Source: Frankiaceae bacterium (GTDB taxonomy: Bacteria; Actinomycetota; Actinomycetes; Mycobacteriales; SCTD01). From it: a stretch of 64,000 nt of DNA. The notes under the pieces were generated by a model. The model saw only the letters and a list, made by a program, of their open reading frames with translations. It was not told the origin of the DNA and made no database searches. This document shows, in pieces, positions 17,662 to 28,064 of the stretch. The stretch covers positions 62,001-126,000 of the forward strand of contig JAENVS010000022.1 of the NCBI GenBank assembly GCA_016650445.1, in the 5' to 3' direction. A program made the translations under genes and the position numbers. Numbering within the stretch: position 1 is the stretch's first letter; every line of letters begins with the position of its first letter.

Positions 17662-18542
17662 GCGAAGTGGTCCCAGCCGCCGGCCGCCGGTTGACCGGCA
17701 ACGGTGACCACCGCGTCCCCCGCCGTGACCCGGCCGACAACGCGCACCCCGGCCGGCAGCGCGGTGTCTGCCGGCAGCGTCGCGACGAGCGCATGGTCCT
17801 CGCCGCCGGTCAGGAACAGCTCGTCAGCGGCGTCGAGGTCGACGTGGACGTTGCTGGCCCGCGCGATGTGACCGACGTCTGCCACGAGCCCGTCGCTGAC
17901 GTCGCACATCGACGTCGCGCCGGCGATTGCGAGCACAGGCCCCATCGCGTACGGCGGAGTCGGCCGGCGGTGCGCATCCACCAGAGCACCCTCCCGGGCG
18001 CCGGCCTCGAGCAGCCCGAGCCCTGCGGCGGACCGTCCGAGCTCGCCGGCCAGGACAACGACGTCGCCTGCCTGCGCGCCGGCCCGGGTGACCGGCTCTC
18101 GGCCCTCCAGGTCGCCCAGTGCCGTGACGCTGATAACGAGGGTCTCGGAGCGGACGACGTCGCCGCCGACGACCGGGGCGCCGACCAGCTTCGCCTCGTC
18201 ACGGAGCCCGTCGGTCAGCTCGAGCGACCACGCCACGGGCAGGTCCGGGGGTGACGCCAGTCCGACCAGTAGCGCAGTACCGCGCGCGCCCATCGCGGCG
18301 ACATCGGCGAGGCTGGCGGCGGCGGCCTTGCGACCGACGTCGTACGCCGTTGACCAGTCCCGACGGAAGTGCACGCCCTCGACCAGGACGTCGATCGTGG
18401 CGACGACCCGCCCGTCGGGAGCGGCGACGACTGCGGCGTCGTCCCCGGGGCCGAGCAGCACCTGGGGTGACCCCGCCAGCCGGTCGATCACCCGGGCGAT
18501 CAGCCCGAACTCGCCGACACTCCGTGCGGTAGCGTCCGCCAC
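17658..18542 (-). CDS. thiL: Thiamine-monophosphate kinase
   Basis: ThiL makes the cofactor thiamine diphosphate from thiamine monophosphate and ATP. The 294-residue protein starts with the normal [10 protein letters not shown], has the Mg/ATP-binding GPGDDAAVV and [16 protein letters not shown] segments, the Asp-rich [12 protein letters not shown], and [12 protein letters not shown] near the C-terminus. It overlaps thiD by four bases and diverges from the Lrp-domain gene at 18575. Confidence 0.95.
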   Translation of the reverse strand: MADATARSVGEFGLIARVIDRLAGSPQVLLGPGDDAAVVAAPDGRVVATIDVLVEGVHFRRDWSTAYDVGRKAAAASLADVAAMGARGTALLVGLASPPDLPVAWSLELTDGLRDEAKLVGAPVVGGDVVRSETLVISVTALGDLEGREPVTRAGAQAGDVVVLAGELGRSAAGLGLLEAGAREGALVDAHRRPTPPYAMGPVLAIAGATSMCDVSDGLVADVGHIARASNVHVDLDAADELFLTGGEDHALVATLPADTALPAGVRVVGRVTAGDAVVTVAGQPAAGGWDHFA

Positions 18543-18574
18543 GCCCGCCAGCCTTCCAGAAGGGGTCCGACATC

Positions 18575-18811
18575 GTGCCTGTCCAGGCCTACATCCTCAT
18601 CCAGACCGAGGTCGGGAAGGCCGCCTCCGTTGCGAAGGCGATCTCCGACATCGGTGGCGTCGCCCAGGCCGAGGACGTCACGGGTCCGTACGACGTCATC
18701 GTGCGCGCCGAGGCGAAGAACGTCGATGAGCTCGGCAAGCTCGTCGTGGCGAAGATCCAGGGCGTCGAGGGCATCACCCGGACGCTGACCTGCCCCGTCG
18801 TCCACCTCTGA
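18575..18811 (+). CDS. Stand-alone Lrp/AsnC ligand-binding (RAM) domain protein
   Basis: The 78-residue protein (VQAYILIQTEVGKAASVAKAISDIGGV and onwards) is just the alpha/beta ligand-binding domain of Lrp/AsnC regulators, with no DNA-binding helix-turn-helix. Such RAM/SARP-like proteins form dimers or higher oligomers and bind amino acids or other small ligands. Target and ligand are unknown. GTG 18575 is the start. The next gene begins inside its stop codon (CTGA), a conserved pairing with the DUF3515 lipoprotein. Confidence 0.85.
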   Translation: MPVQAYILIQTEVGKAASVAKAISDIGGVAQAEDVTGPYDVIVRAEAKNVDELGKLVVAKIQGVEGITRTLTCPVVHL

Positions 18812-19284
18812 GGCGCCTGTTCCTCGCCGCGGCCGCCCTCGGCCTGGCGGCCTGCACGTCCGATCCCAGTCCAGCGCCGCAGGCGAGCGGTCCGGTCGAC
18901 GTGCCCGCGCCGAGCGGCTCCGCGGCGCTGGTCGTCTCGGCCTGCGCGGCGCTGCTGAGCGCGCTGCCTGACGAGCTGGATGCGGACGTCCGCCGCCGAC
19001 CCGTCTCCGGTGACGCCGCGCGCACCGCGGCATGGGGCGACCCGCCGGTGACGCTGCAGTGCGGCGTCCCCTTGCCCGGCCAGGAACGGCCTCCACTCTT
19101 CATCGACGGCTTTCCGCTCGTGACCGACGAGAGGGGCGATGCCGTCACCTACACGACGTCCGACCGCGCGGTGAACGTCTCGGTGCGGGTCCCGAAGTCT
19201 TACGACGAGCAGGTCTACCTGGTGCAGGACCTGATCCCGCTGCTGAAGAAGCTGCCGAGCCCGAAGGCGGTGCCGGGGGCCTAG
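18808..19284 (+). CDS. DUF3515 lipoprotein
   Basis: Reading from a CTG at 18808 gives a perfect lipoprotein signal (RRLFLAAAALGLAAC, Cys in the lipobox) followed by a DUF3515 domain with the family signature WGDPPVTLQCGV near residue 78. No ATG, GTG or TTG is available before the signal sequence; the first GTG (18901) would remove it. CTG overlaps the TGA of the Lrp-domain gene, so initiation probably depends on termination-reinitiation. The protein should be anchored outside the membrane. Function of DUF3515 is unknown. Confidence 0.75.
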   Translation: MRRLFLAAAALGLAACTSDPSPAPQASGPVDVPAPSGSAALVVSACAALLSALPDELDADVRRRPVSGDAARTAAWGDPPVTLQCGVPLPGQERPPLFIDGFPLVTDERGDAVTYTTSDRAVNVSVRVPKSYDEQVYLVQDLIPLLKKLPSPKAVPGA

Positions 19285-19297
19285 CAAGTCAAGGCCC

Positions 19298-20401
19298 CTA
19301 GCGCAAGCCGGTCCCGCGCCGCAGGGCCGTCTGAACCAGGCGGTCGACGAGCGACGGGTAGTCGAGGCCGGTGGCAGCCCACATCCGCGGGAACATCGAC
19401 GACGGCGTGAAGCCGGGCATCGTGTTGACCTCGTTGAGGGTGATGTCCCCATCGGCGCCGACGAAGAAGTCGACGCGCGCGAGCCCTGAGCAGTCGAGGA
19501 CCGTGAACGCGCGCCGGGCGATGTCCTGGATCCGCTCGGTCACGTCGGGCGAGAGGTCGGCTGGGCAGTCCAGCTCGGTCGCCGCGTCGAGGTACTTCGC
19601 CTCGAAGTCGTAGAACGCGTAGTCGCCGACCAGGCGGATCTCCGCGGGCACGCTGGCCGCGGGCCGGCCGTCGGTGCCCTCGAGGATGCCGCACTCGATC
19701 TCGCGACCGTCGACGGCCGCCTCGATCAACACCTTCGGGTCGCAGTGAAGGGCGTCCTCGACCGCGGCCGGCAACGACGCCCAGTCGTCGACACGGCTGA
19801 TGCCGATGCTCGAGCCCCCGCGCGCAGGCTTGACGAAGACGGGGAGCCCGAGCCCCCGCGCCGTTCGCTCGACGGCTGCGGCGTCGGCGTCCCAGTCGGA
19901 TCGGCGTACGACGATGGCGGGTGTCATCGGGATTCCGGCAGCGGTCAGCAGGACGCGCGCCACGGACTTGTCCATCGCGGCGGCGCTCGACAGCACACCC
20001 GAGCCGACGTAGGGCACCCCGGCCATCTCGAGCAGGCCCTGGATGGTGCCGTCCTCGCCGTAGGGCCCGTGCAGCACCGGGAAGACGACGTCGACCGTCC
20101 CGAGAACCGCAGGTCCGTCCTCGAGCGGGATGAGCCCACCGGCCGTCGGGTCGCCGGGGAGCGCGACCGCGGCCCCGTCCTTGACCGCCGGGAGCTCGCG
20201 GCCGCGGATGGACAGCAGCTCAGGATCGTCGGGCGCCAGCACCCACCGACCCTCCGGCGTGATGCCCACCGCGATGACGTCGTAGCGGTCACGGTCGAGC
20301 GCCGCCAGGACGCTGCCCGCGGAGACGCAGGAGATCGCGTGCTCCGTGCTGCGGCCGCCGAACACGACAGCGATCCGGGTCCGCGCCACTGCATCACTCA
20401 T
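19298..20401 (-). CDS. ddl: D-alanine--D-alanine ligase
   Basis: Ddl makes D-Ala-D-Ala for peptidoglycan. The 367-residue ATP-grasp protein has the N-terminal [20 protein letters not shown], the Ser-containing loop ([10 protein letters not shown]), the ATP-binding VFVKPARGG, and the C-terminal metal site [16 protein letters not shown] 20401 is chosen because the conserved N-terminus begins there; the frame is open further upstream without conservation. The Tyr-Phe versus Tyr-Tyr specificity site was not resolved by eye. It faces the DUF3515 gene with 13 bases between the stops. Confidence 0.94.
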   Translation of the reverse strand: MSDAVARTRIAVVFGGRSTEHAISCVSAGSVLAALDRDRYDVIAVGITPEGRWVLAPDDPELLSIRGRELPAVKDGAAVALPGDPTAGGLIPLEDGPAVLGTVDVVFPVLHGPYGEDGTIQGLLEMAGVPYVGSGVLSSAAAMDKSVARVLLTAAGIPMTPAIVVRRSDWDADAAAVERTARGLGLPVFVKPARGGSSIGISRVDDWASLPAAVEDALHCDPKVLIEAAVDGREIECGILEGTDGRPAASVPAEIRLVGDYAFYDFEAKYLDAATELDCPADLSPDVTERIQDIARRAFTVLDCSGLARVDFFVGADGDITLNEVNTMPGFTPSSMFPRMWAATGLDYPSLVDRLVQTALRRGTGLR

Positions 20402-20493
20402 GTTCGCTGCAGCAGCACACGGCACGCGTGCTCCTTCGTCGCACGGCACCGCGCGCAGCCTTCGCTCACGGGACGACCCTAGTGCGGAGGCGC

Positions 20494-21228
20494 TCAGCCG
20501 GCGGCGACCACACCGCGTCGCGGGCACACGTCCGAGAGCGGGCAGCCCCGGCACGGCGGGCAGTGCGCGACGCACTTGCGTGGTTCGGCGTAGTCGCGCC
20601 TCGGGTGCCCGTCGACGTCGCACAGCGGTCGGCCGGTCAGGCAGTGATGGATGCCGTGCTCGACGAGAAGGACGTGGAACTGGTCCCACGGCAGGCCGAC
20701 GTCCATGGCGGCGAGCTGGGCGCGGAGATCGGCGTACGTCGATGTCGGGTCGACGAGACCGAGCCGGCCGAGCACGCGTCTGAGGTAGGCGTCGACGACC
20801 GGCACCGACGTGCCGGTGAAGGCCAGCAGCGTGTCCGCTGTCTCGGGGCCCACCTGTGGCAGCGCGAGCAGCGCCGCACGAGGGTCTGCCGCCGCCAGGA
20901 TCGCGGGCATCCCACCCGCATCGAGCACCGCCGCGGCCAGCTGCGGCAGCAGCCGGGCGCGGGTCGGCGGGTAGGCGGCGCCGTTGAGCATCGGCGTCAG
21001 CACGACCGGGTCCGCCGCCGCGAGTGCCGGCCAGGTGACCAGATCGGCTGCCTGCAGGCGCAGCAGGACCTGTTCGACGCGTTCCCAGCGGGACTGCTGA
21101 CAGAGCACGCCGCCGAGCAGCAGCTCGTCCTCACGCGGGATCTCGGGCAGCAGCCGCGGCCACCACCACGGCTCCTCGCCGTAGTGGCCGAGCAGCGCTG
21201 TCGCGACGCCGCCAATATCGAGGGGCAA
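20494..21228 (-). CDS. Endonuclease III-like HhH-GPD DNA glycosylase with Fe-S cluster
   Basis: The 244-residue protein has the helix-hairpin-helix [15 protein letters not shown] (about 132-146), the catalytic Asp in [16 protein letters not shown], and a C-terminal 4Fe-4S loop with exact C-x6-C-x2-C-x5-C spacing ([17 protein letters not shown]). The position of the lyase Lys of endonuclease III is Glu here, so it is expected to be a monofunctional glycosylase, as in the MagIII 3-methyladenine group. Start is uncertain: TTG 21228, eight bases after the upstream gene's stop, is used because homology extends to about there. Confidence 0.8.
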   Translation of the reverse strand: MPLDIGGVATALLGHYGEEPWWWPRLLPEIPREDELLLGGVLCQQSRWERVEQVLLRLQAADLVTWPALAAADPVVLTPMLNGAAYPPTRARLLPQLAAAVLDAGGMPAILAAADPRAALLALPQVGPETADTLLAFTGTSVPVVDAYLRRVLGRLGLVDPTSTYADLRAQLAAMDVGLPWDQFHVLLVEHGIHHCLTGRPLCDVDGHPRRDYAEPRKCVAHCPPCRGCPLSDVCPRRGVVAAG

Positions 21229-21236
21229 TGCAGCGT

Positions 21237-22430
21237 CTACAGGGTGTCCAGGGCCTGTACGACGTCGGCCACGAGGTCCTCGGGGTCCTCGAGACCGACG
21301 CTGATGCGCACGGCGCCGGCACCGATGCCCGCCGCGGCGAGCGCCGCGGCGTCGAGCTGCCGATGGGTGGTGGACGCCACGTGGCTGACCAAGCTGTGCG
21401 TGCCACCGAGCGAGGTCGCGACCCTGATCAGGCGCAGCCGGTCGCAGAGCGCCACGCTCGCCTCGCGTCCACCGCGCGGGGTGACGGTGACGACCGCGCC
21501 GTAGCGACCCTCGTCGAAGAGCTTGACCGCGAGGCCGTGGTCGCGATGGCCCGTCAGGCCGGGGTGGTCGACCCGTGCGACCGCCGGGTGGTCGAGCAGC
21601 CCGGTCGCGACCGCCAGTGCGCTCGCGCATTGCCGGGCGACCCGCAACGGCAGCGTCGCGAGCCCGCGGTGGAGCAGGAACGCGTCGTCGGGCGACAACG
21701 ACCCGCCGAGGTCGATGCGGTCGTGGCGGACCCGCCCCATCAGCTCGGGTGAGCCGAGGGCCACACCACCCGTGACATCGCTGTGGCCGCCGATGTACTT
21801 CGTCGCCGAGTGCACGACGATGTCGGCGCCGTGCTCCAGGGGACGGCAGATCGCCGGCGAGGCGAACGTCGAGTCGACGACGAAGGTGGCACCCGCCTCA
21901 TGGGCGAGGGCAGCCAGGCCGGGGAGGTCGGCCACCGTCATCGTCGGGTTGGCGATGGTCTCCCCCCAGACCACCGTGGTCTCGGGCCGCAGCGCGGCCC
22001 GGACGGCGTCGAGGTCGGTGCTGTCGACGAAGGTCGTCTCGACGCCGAAGCGGTCGAGCACGGTGGTGAGCAGGCCGTAGGTGCCGCCGTAGACCTCGCG
22101 CGGGCAGACGACGTGCGCGCCTGACCGCGTCAGCGTCATCAGGACCGTGGAGATCGCCGCCATCCCGGACGCGAACGGCTGACCGTGCACCGGCCCCTCG
22201 ACGTTGACGCCCTCGAGCGCGGCCACGCCCTGCGCGAACGCGTCGCACGTCGGGTTGTCGATGCGGCTGTACGAGTAGCCGGTGCGGGTGCCGTTCAGCA
22301 GGTCGCGGTACTCGTCGGCCGTGCCGAAGGCCCACGCGGCAGTGCGGTAGACGGGCAGTCCCATCGGGCGCTGGTCCGGGACAGGCACGTCCGGCGTGTG
22401 GACGGAGCGGGTGTGCTCGCCTGGCATCAT
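21237..22430 (-). CDS. Trans-sulfuration PLP enzyme (cystathionine gamma-synthase/lyase family)
   Basis: The 397-residue protein is a Cys/Met-metabolism PLP-dependent enzyme. It has YSRIDNPTCDAF near the N-terminus, the PLP-phosphate-binding FASGMAAIS, DSTFASPAICRPLEHGAD, and the Schiff-base lysine in HSATKYIGGHSD near residue 205. The C-terminal SLGGTHSLVSHVASTTHRQ holds substrate-binding residues. Family members cannot be separated by eye into gamma-synthase, gamma-lyase or sulfhydrylase. It is directly upstream of the glycosylase gene and 25 bases downstream of the gpsA stop region on the same strand. Confidence 0.85.
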   Translation of the reverse strand: MMPGEHTRSVHTPDVPVPDQRPMGLPVYRTAAWAFGTADEYRDLLNGTRTGYSYSRIDNPTCDAFAQGVAALEGVNVEGPVHGQPFASGMAAISTVLMTLTRSGAHVVCPREVYGGTYGLLTTVLDRFGVETTFVDSTDLDAVRAALRPETTVVWGETIANPTMTVADLPGLAALAHEAGATFVVDSTFASPAICRPLEHGADIVVHSATKYIGGHSDVTGGVALGSPELMGRVRHDRIDLGGSLSPDDAFLLHRGLATLPLRVARQCASALAVATGLLDHPAVARVDHPGLTGHRDHGLAVKLFDEGRYGAVVTVTPRGGREASVALCDRLRLIRVATSLGGTHSLVSHVASTTHRQLDAAALAAAGIGAGAVRISVGLEDPEDLVADVVQALDTL

Positions 22431-22455
22431 GCACCCAGGCTATGCCGACGCGCGG

Positions 22456-23451
22456 CTACTCGGACCTCGTCTCGCGGCTCATCAGGCCGCGCAACATCTC
22501 CCGCGGCGTCATGCCGTCGTGCACGACGGCGACGACGTGCTCGGTGATTGGCATGTCGACGTCGTGCTTGCGGGCGAGGTCGAGGATGGACTGGCATGAC
22601 TTGACGCCTTCGGCGGTCTGCTGCTTCTGCGCCAGGATGTCGACGAGCGTCTCCCCACGACCGAGCCGCTCGCCGAACGTGCGGTTGCGGGACAGCGGCG
22701 ACGTGCAGGTCGCCACCAGGTCGCCGAGACCTGCCAACCCTGAGAACGTCATGGGATCAGCACCCAGCGCGGCGCCGAGCCGCGCGGTCTCGGCCAGCCC
22801 GCGTGTGATGAGAGAGGCCTTGGTGTTGTCGCCGAAGCCCATGCCCTCGGCCATGCCGGTCGCGAGCGCGATGACGTTCTTCACCGCGCCACCGAGCTCA
22901 CAGCCCACGACGTCGATGTTCGTGTAAGGGCGGAAGTACGCCGTCCGACAGGCGTCCTGCAACCGCTCCGCGGTCTCGCCGTCCGAGCAGGCGACGACGG
23001 TCGCCGCGGGCTGACCCGCCGCGATCTCCTTGGCGAGGTTCGGACCGGTCACCACCGAGACCGATCCCTCGGCGACGTCGGCGACCTCGCGGATCACCTC
23101 GCTCATGCGCTTCGTCGTACCGAGCTCCACGCCCTTCATCAGGCTCACCAGCACCGAACCGCGCGGGAGTGACGACGCCACGGCGGCCAGGTTGTCGCGC
23201 AGGCTCTGCGAGGGCACCGCGAGCACGACGAAGTCGGCACCGTCGACCGCTTCGAGCGGATCGGACGTCGCGGTGATGTTGGTCGGCAGCAGTACGCCGG
23301 GCAGGTAGTCGGCGTTCTCGTGGCGGTCGCGGACGGCCTGCGCAAGCTCGGGCCGCCTGGCCCACAGGACGACGTCGGTGCCGGCGTCGGCGAGCACCTT
23401 GGCGAAGGCGGTCCCCCAGGAGCCGCTACCGAGCACTGCGGCGCGCGTCAT
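22456..23451 (-). CDS. gpsA: Glycerol-3-phosphate dehydrogenase [NAD(P)+]
   Basis: GpsA reduces dihydroxyacetone phosphate to sn-glycerol 3-phosphate for phospholipid synthesis. The 331-residue protein has the Rossmann motif [19 protein letters not shown] at 6-24, the conserved [15 protein letters not shown], and the catalytic Lys in [19 protein letters not shown]. It overlaps plsC by four bases (23448-23451), so substrate (G3P) and acyltransferase genes are translationally coupled. Confidence 0.96.
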   Translation of the reverse strand: MTRAAVLGSGSWGTAFAKVLADAGTDVVLWARRPELAQAVRDRHENADYLPGVLLPTNITATSDPLEAVDGADFVVLAVPSQSLRDNLAAVASSLPRGSVLVSLMKGVELGTTKRMSEVIREVADVAEGSVSVVTGPNLAKEIAAGQPAATVVACSDGETAERLQDACRTAYFRPYTNIDVVGCELGGAVKNVIALATGMAEGMGFGDNTKASLITRGLAETARLGAALGADPMTFSGLAGLGDLVATCTSPLSRNRTFGERLGRGETLVDILAQKQQTAEGVKSCQSILDLARKHDVDMPITEHVVAVVHDGMTPREMLRGLMSRETRSE

Positions 23452-24251
23452 GCAGAGGTCCGTTCCTGCGTGAGATCCGTCGGCCCGCTCTTCGCGGCGC
23501 GGAAGTCGAAGAAGGCCTGCGGTGCCGGCTCACCGCGCAGCGGCTCGAGCAGGCGGGTGACGGCCCACATGACCTCGTCGGTGGCGCCGCGCAGCACCTC
23601 GGTGGTGAGCTCCTTGCCGGCGTAGGCCGACAGATCCACGGGCGGTCCGGCCACGATGTGCATGGTGTGCCGCGGCAGCAGGTGCAGCCCCTTGGTGCGG
23701 TAGCTGTCAAGGATCTGCTCGGCACCCCACTGCGCGACCGGCACCACGGGGACACCGGAGAGCAGCGCCAGTCGGGCGACGCCGGTCTTGGCCAGCATCG
23801 GCCACTTGTCCGGGTCACGACTCACGGTGCCCTCGGGAAAGATCGCAACGCACTCACCCTTCCGCAGCGCCGCGACCGCGTCGCTCAGGGCGAGCGACGC
23901 GTCAGCGGTGTGCCGGTGAACGGGGATCTGACCGGCGCCGCGCATGACCTGGCTGACGAGCGGCTTGCCCTTGAACAATGTGCTCTTGGCGAGGAAGCGG
24001 GCGATGCGACCGGTGCCGTAGACGATGTAGTCGGCGACCGCGATCGGATCGGCGTGCGAGATGTGGTTGACCGCGAGGATGACGCCGCCCTCTCGTGGCA
24101 CGTGCTCGAGCCCACGCCAGTCGCGCTTCATGAACGCCCACGTGAGCGGCTTGAGGATGCAGGCCGCGAGCCCGTACCAGAACCCGAGCCGTCGCAAGGG
24201 GACGCGCCGCCGCTTCGTCGCTGCTCCCGTCGATGCATTGCCCGCTGTCAT
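23448..24251 (-). CDS. plsC: 1-acyl-sn-glycerol-3-phosphate acyltransferase family protein
   Basis: The 267-residue protein is a PlsC-family acyltransferase: the catalytic motif [10 protein letters not shown] (HxxxxD type) near residue 58, then [11 protein letters not shown] and the substrate-binding FPEGTVSRD near residue 131. A short hydrophobic segment precedes the motif, consistent with membrane association. It should acylate lysophosphatidate or a related acceptor. The ATG at 24251 has GGAAGG about ten bases upstream. It is coupled to gpsA by a four-base overlap and divergent from cofC. Confidence 0.9.
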   Translation of the reverse strand: MTAGNASTGAATKRRRVPLRRLGFWYGLAACILKPLTWAFMKRDWRGLEHVPREGGVILAVNHISHADPIAVADYIVYGTGRIARFLAKSTLFKGKPLVSQVMRGAGQIPVHRHTADASLALSDAVAALRKGECVAIFPEGTVSRDPDKWPMLAKTGVARLALLSGVPVVPVAQWGAEQILDSYRTKGLHLLPRHTMHIVAGPPVDLSAYAGKELTTEVLRGATDEVMWAVTRLLEPLRGEPAPQAFFDFRAAKSGPTDLTQERTSA

Positions 24252-24312
24252 CGACCCCGATCCTTCCCTGCCCGCCGGGCCCCTGTCGAGGCACCTGCCA
24301 GACTCGCTGATC

Positions 24313-24930
24313 ATGCCCGCCGTCGCCTGGGGCCTCGTCGTGCCCGTCAAGCGGCTCGAGCTGGCCAAGACCCGCCTGTCTGCGTACGGCGACACCGCCC
24401 GCGAGGACCTCGCGCTGGCCTTCGCGCTCGACGTCGTGTCCGCCGCCCTGGCCGCGGATGCCGTCGAGGGCGTCCTCGTCGTCACCGATGACGAGCGGGC
24501 AGGGCGGGCCCTGGCCGCGGCCGGAGCCCGGGTGGTCGCGGACACCCCCGACGCCGGCCTCAACCCTGCTCTCGAGCACGGCGCCGCACTCCTCGCACCC
24601 GGCTGGGGGACCGCCACGCTGTCCGCCGACCTGCCCGCCCTCCGCCCGGATGACCTGGACCAGGCGCTGGCAGCGGTGCCGGCCGGCGGCCGTGGCTTCG
24701 TCGCCGACACCGCCGGGAGCGGTACGACGCTGCTGGCGGCGGCACCCGGCGTCCCGCTCGGCCCCGCCTACGGCTCCGGGTCTCGCGCCGTCCACCTCGC
24801 CTCGGGTGCCGTCGAGCTGCCCGCTGCGCCGGGTCTGCAGCTCGACGTGGACACCCCGGCCGACCTCGCGCTCGCGCTGCGGCTCGGTGTGGGCTCGGCG
24901 ACCGCCGCCGTCGTACGGCGCCTTGCCTGA
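24313..24930 (+). CDS. cofC: 2-phospho-L-lactate/phosphoenolpyruvate guanylyltransferase
   Basis: CofC/FbiD activates phosphoenolpyruvate or 2-phospholactate with GTP during coenzyme F420 synthesis. The 205-residue nucleotidyltransferase-fold protein begins [17 protein letters not shown] (GTP-binding Lys/Arg), has [13 protein letters not shown] near residue 103 and ends with the family motif [13 protein letters not shown]. Its place between gpsA and ppk matches mycobacterial fbiD. The ATG at 24313 lacks a clear ribosome site. The other F420 genes (fbiA, fbiB, fbiC) are not in the window. Confidence 0.9.
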   Translation: MPAVAWGLVVPVKRLELAKTRLSAYGDTAREDLALAFALDVVSAALAADAVEGVLVVTDDERAGRALAAAGARVVADTPDAGLNPALEHGAALLAPGWGTATLSADLPALRPDDLDQALAAVPAGGRGFVADTAGSGTTLLAAAPGVPLGPAYGSGSRAVHLASGAVELPAAPGLQLDVDTPADLALALRLGVGSATAAVVRRLA

Positions 24931-24974
24931 CCGTCGCCAGCCCGCCGTTCACCTCAGGGGTGCACCATGGCGGG

Positions 24975-27125
24975 ATGACCGACGTGCAGCACGACACCAG
25001 CCCGCCGGAGGCGGCGGACGAGTCGATGCTCGAGGCTGTTGCGGCGCCGGTCGTGCCGGCCGACCCCGAGCTGCCCGACGATCGGTTCCTGAACCGCGAG
25101 ATCTCCTGGCTCGACTGGAACAAGCGGGTCCTGGCTCTCGCACTCGACCCCGAGACGGCGCTGCTCGAACGCGCGAAGTTCCTCGCCATCTTCGCAAGCA
25201 ACCTCGACGAGTTCTTCATGGTCCGCGTCGCGGGTCTCAAGCGCAGGCAGAGCATGGGCCTGGGCGTCCGCGGGGCCGATGGCCTCGGGCCACGCGAGCA
25301 GCTGGCGCAGATCACCCGCACGTCCCGCGAGCTCGTCGCGGCGCACGCGCGCTGCTTCGTCGAGGACGTGCGCCCGGCCCTCGCCGCGCAGGGGATCCGG
25401 ATCGTGCTGTGGCGCGACCTCGCGGCCGAGCAGCGCGCCGCCCTGCACGAGTACTTCCGCACCCAGGTGTTCCCGGTGCTCACGCCGCTGGCTGTCGACC
25501 CGGGGCACCCGTTCCCGTACATCAGCGGCCTGTCGTTGAACCTCGCCGTCCTCGTCCGCGACCCGGCGACCGACTCGGAGCACTTCGCGCGCGTCAAGGT
25601 GCCGAACAACGTCCGTCGGTTCGTGCGGGTCGACATCGATGGCGAAGCAGCGTCGTACCTGCCACTCGAGGAGCTGATCGGCGCGCACCTGCCGCAGCTG
25701 TTTCCCGGCCTGCAGGTCACCGGGCACCACGCCTTCCGGGTCACCCGCAACGCCGACGTCGAGGTCGAGGAGGACCGCGACGAGGATCTGCTGCAGGCGC
25801 TCGAGCGGGAGCTCGCCCGGCGGCGCTTCGGCCCGGTCGTCCGGCTCGAGGTCGGGCCCGACATCGACCCGCATGTGCTCGACCTCCTGGTTCGCGAGCT
25901 CGAGGTCACCGATGACGACGTCGTCGAGATGCCCGGGCTGCTCGACCTGTCGTCGCTGTGGCAGCTCTACGAGGTGGACCGGCCCGACCTCAAGGACGAC
26001 ACGTTCGTGCCGTCCACGCACCCGCGGCTGGCAGACGGCGAGCAGGCAGCCGACGTGTTCGCCGCACTGCGTGAGGGCGACGTGCTGGTGCACCACCCGT
26101 ACGACTCGTTCGCGACCAGCGTCCAGCGCTTCATCGAGCAGGCAGCGGCCGATCCCCAGGTCCTCGCGATCAAGCAGACCCTCTACCGCACGAGCGGGGA
26201 CTCACCGATCGTCGATGCCCTGATCGACGCAGCGGAAGCGGGCAAGCAGGTCGTCGTGCTCGTCGAGATCACGGCGCGCTTCGACGAGCAGGCCAACATC
26301 AAGTGGGCCCGCGCCCTCGAGCGTTCTGGCTGCCACGTCGTCTACGGCCTGATCGGCCTCAAGACGCACTGCAAGACCTCGCTGGTCGTGCGGCAGGAGA
26401 AGGGCGCGCTGCGCCGCTACGCGCACATCGGGACGGGCAACTACAACCCGAAGACGGCCCGCAGCTACGAGGACCTCGGGCTGCTGACGGCCGACCCGGA
26501 GGTCGGTGCCGATCTGACGGACCTGTTCAACACCTTGACCGGCTACAGCCGGCAGACGGCGTACCGAACACTGCTCGTGGCCCCTCTCGGCGTGCGAGCC
26601 GGGCTGCTCGAACGGATCGCCGCGGAGGCGGACCACGCGAGAGCGGGCCGACCGGCGGGGATCCGCATCAAGGCCAACGCGATCGTCGACGAGGAGCTCA
26701 TCGACGCGATGTACCGCGCGAGCCGCGCCGGCGTGCCGATCGACCTCGTCGTCCGCGGCATCTGCGCCCTGCGGCCGGGAGTGCCCGGACTGTCGGAGAC
26801 GATCAGGGTCCGCAGCATCGTCGGCCGCTTCCTCGAGCACAGCCGCGTCCTGGCGTTCGCCGGTGGCGGTGAGCCGGAGTACTGGCTCGGCAGCGCCGAC
26901 CTGATGCACCGCAACCTCGACCGCCGGGTCGAGACGCTGGTTCGGGTGAAGGACCCCTCGGTGCAGGCGCAGCTGGCCGGGATCCTCGACCGCGCGACCG
27001 CGGACGACGTCACGCGCTGGGAGCTCGGACCGGATGGCTGCTGGACCCGCGTTCCGAGCGGCGGGCCGGGCCTGGACCTGCAGAGCGAGCTGATGCGCCG
27101 AACGCGGGAGCGTGCGCAGGGCTAG
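24975..27125 (+). CDS. ppk: Polyphosphate kinase 1
   Basis: PPK1 makes inorganic polyphosphate from ATP. The 716-residue protein has the N-terminal FLNRE(I/L)SWLDWN, the head domain, HHPYDSF, and the two phospholipase D-like catalytic halves. [11 protein letters not shown] holds the autophosphorylated His, followed by [33 protein letters not shown] holds the second active-site His. I use ATG 24975; a GTG at 24960 in the same frame is the alternative. It follows cofC by 44 bases and ends at a strong bidirectional terminator facing hup. The mutT1 gene found next to ppk in mycobacteria is absent. Confidence 0.95.
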   Translation: MTDVQHDTSPPEAADESMLEAVAAPVVPADPELPDDRFLNREISWLDWNKRVLALALDPETALLERAKFLAIFASNLDEFFMVRVAGLKRRQSMGLGVRGADGLGPREQLAQITRTSRELVAAHARCFVEDVRPALAAQGIRIVLWRDLAAEQRAALHEYFRTQVFPVLTPLAVDPGHPFPYISGLSLNLAVLVRDPATDSEHFARVKVPNNVRRFVRVDIDGEAASYLPLEELIGAHLPQLFPGLQVTGHHAFRVTRNADVEVEEDRDEDLLQALERELARRRFGPVVRLEVGPDIDPHVLDLLVRELEVTDDDVVEMPGLLDLSSLWQLYEVDRPDLKDDTFVPSTHPRLADGEQAADVFAALREGDVLVHHPYDSFATSVQRFIEQAAADPQVLAIKQTLYRTSGDSPIVDALIDAAEAGKQVVVLVEITARFDEQANIKWARALERSGCHVVYGLIGLKTHCKTSLVVRQEKGALRRYAHIGTGNYNPKTARSYEDLGLLTADPEVGADLTDLFNTLTGYSRQTAYRTLLVAPLGVRAGLLERIAAEADHARAGRPAGIRIKANAIVDEELIDAMYRASRAGVPIDLVVRGICALRPGVPGLSETIRVRSIVGRFLEHSRVLAFAGGGEPEYWLGSADLMHRNLDRRVETLVRVKDPSVQAQLAGILDRATADDVTRWELGPDGCWTRVPSGGPGLDLQSELMRRTRERAQG

Positions 27126-27135
27126 TCGGGAACGA

Positions 27136-27167
27136 CGAAAGGCCCCGGCAGCGCGCCGGGGCCTTCG
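27136..27167. terminator. Bidirectional terminator between ppk and the HU gene
   Basis: CGAAAGGCCCCGG and CCGGGGCCTTCG form a 12-bp stem (one A bulge) around a short GC loop, located between the convergent stops of ppk and hup. It can serve both directions. Confidence 0.8.
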
Positions 27168-27182
27168 TCTGGTGCTTGTGGG

Positions 27183-27938
27183 CTACTTCTTCTTGGCCGG
27201 TGCCTTGCGCGCGGCCTTCTTGGCGGTCTTCTTCGCCGCCTTCTTGGCAGTGGTCTTCTTCGCTGCCTTCTTCGCGGGTGCCTTCTTCGCGGCCTTCTTG
27301 GCAGTGGTCTTCTTCGCTGCCTTCTTGGCCGGTGACTTCTTCGCCGCGGTCTTCTTGGCGGTGGTCTTCTTCGCCGCCTTCTTGGCAGTGGTCTTCTTCG
27401 CTGCCTTCTTTGCCGGCGACTTCTTCGCCGCGGCCTTCTTGGCGGTGGTCTTCTTCGCCGCCTTCTTCGCGGGTGCCTTCTTCGCGGCCTTCTTGGCAGT
27501 GGTCTTCTTCGCTGCCTTCTTCGCCGGCGACTTCTTCGCGGCCTTCTTCGCGGCCTTCTTCGCCGTGGCCTTGGCCGTGGCACCCCGCTTCGCGGGGGCC
27601 TTCGCTGCCGCAACGACCGTGCGAGCCGTCATCAGGACCTCAGCCGGCGCGGCGGCCAGCTGCTTGGCACCGGAGACGACGTCCTTGAAGCCCTGGCCGG
27701 CCCGGAACTTCGGCACCGAGGTCTTCTTCAGCTGCACCGTGGCACCGGTGGCTGGGTTGCGGGCAGTGCGGGCGGCGCGGTCCACCTTCTCGAAAACGCC
27801 GAACCCTGTGATGGCGACGCGCTCGCCGGTGGCCACCGCGCGGGTTACGGCGTCGATGAACGCCTCGACCGCTGCGTTAGCCGTTCTCTTGTCACCGACG
27901 CGCTTGGTGACGGCCTCGATCAGATCGGCCTTGTTCAC
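27183..27938 (-). CDS. hupB: HU-family nucleoid protein with long Lys/Ala/Pro tail
   Basis: Residues 1-90 form a normal HU core ([25 protein letters not shown], then [21 protein letters not shown] with the DNA-intercalating RNPATG arm). After about residue 112 a tail of roughly 140 residues follows, built of repeated [17 protein letters not shown] and TTAKK units like eukaryotic linker-histone tails. This is the HupB/HupS architecture of Actinobacteria and should compact DNA through non-specific tail contacts. GTG 27938 is set by AAGGGA upstream and by the conserved NKADLIEAV start. The total is 251 residues, longer than mycobacterial HupB. Confidence 0.95.
   Translation of the reverse strand: MNKADLIEAVTKRVGDKRTANAAVEAFIDAVTRAVATGERVAITGFGVFEKVDRAARTARNPATGATVQLKKTSVPKFRAGQGFKDVVSGAKQLAAAPAEVLMTARTVVAAAKAPAKRGATAKATAKKAAKKAAKKSPAKKAAKKTTAKKAAKKAPAKKAAKKTTAKKAAAKKSPAKKAAKKTTAKKAAKKTTAKKTAAKKSPAKKAAKKTTAKKAAKKAPAKKAAKKTTAKKAAKKTAKKAARKAPAKKK
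27186..27585. repeat. Low-complexity tandem repeats encoding the HU tail
   Basis: This stretch consists of near-identical units (CTTCTTGGC, AGTGGTCTTCTTCGC and similar) that encode Ala-Lys-Lys blocks with Thr, Ser or Pro variants. Such repeats can expand or contract by slippage or recombination, so the tail length may vary between strains. Confidence 0.85.
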
Positions 27939-28064
27939 GTCGTGTCCCTTCCAGAACGGTCGAGGCACTGTGCCTCTCTGTGCGGAAGGTAGAGGTGAAA
28001 CGGTGCTCATACAAAGCATCTGGCGCAGGAACTTTCCTTGTGTCGCAAGCAGTTCCCTCGGCGA

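Noticed and set aside
27186-27585. CRISPR-like array
   Set aside because: The repeats have no unique spacers and encode the Lys/Ala tail of the HU protein in frame.
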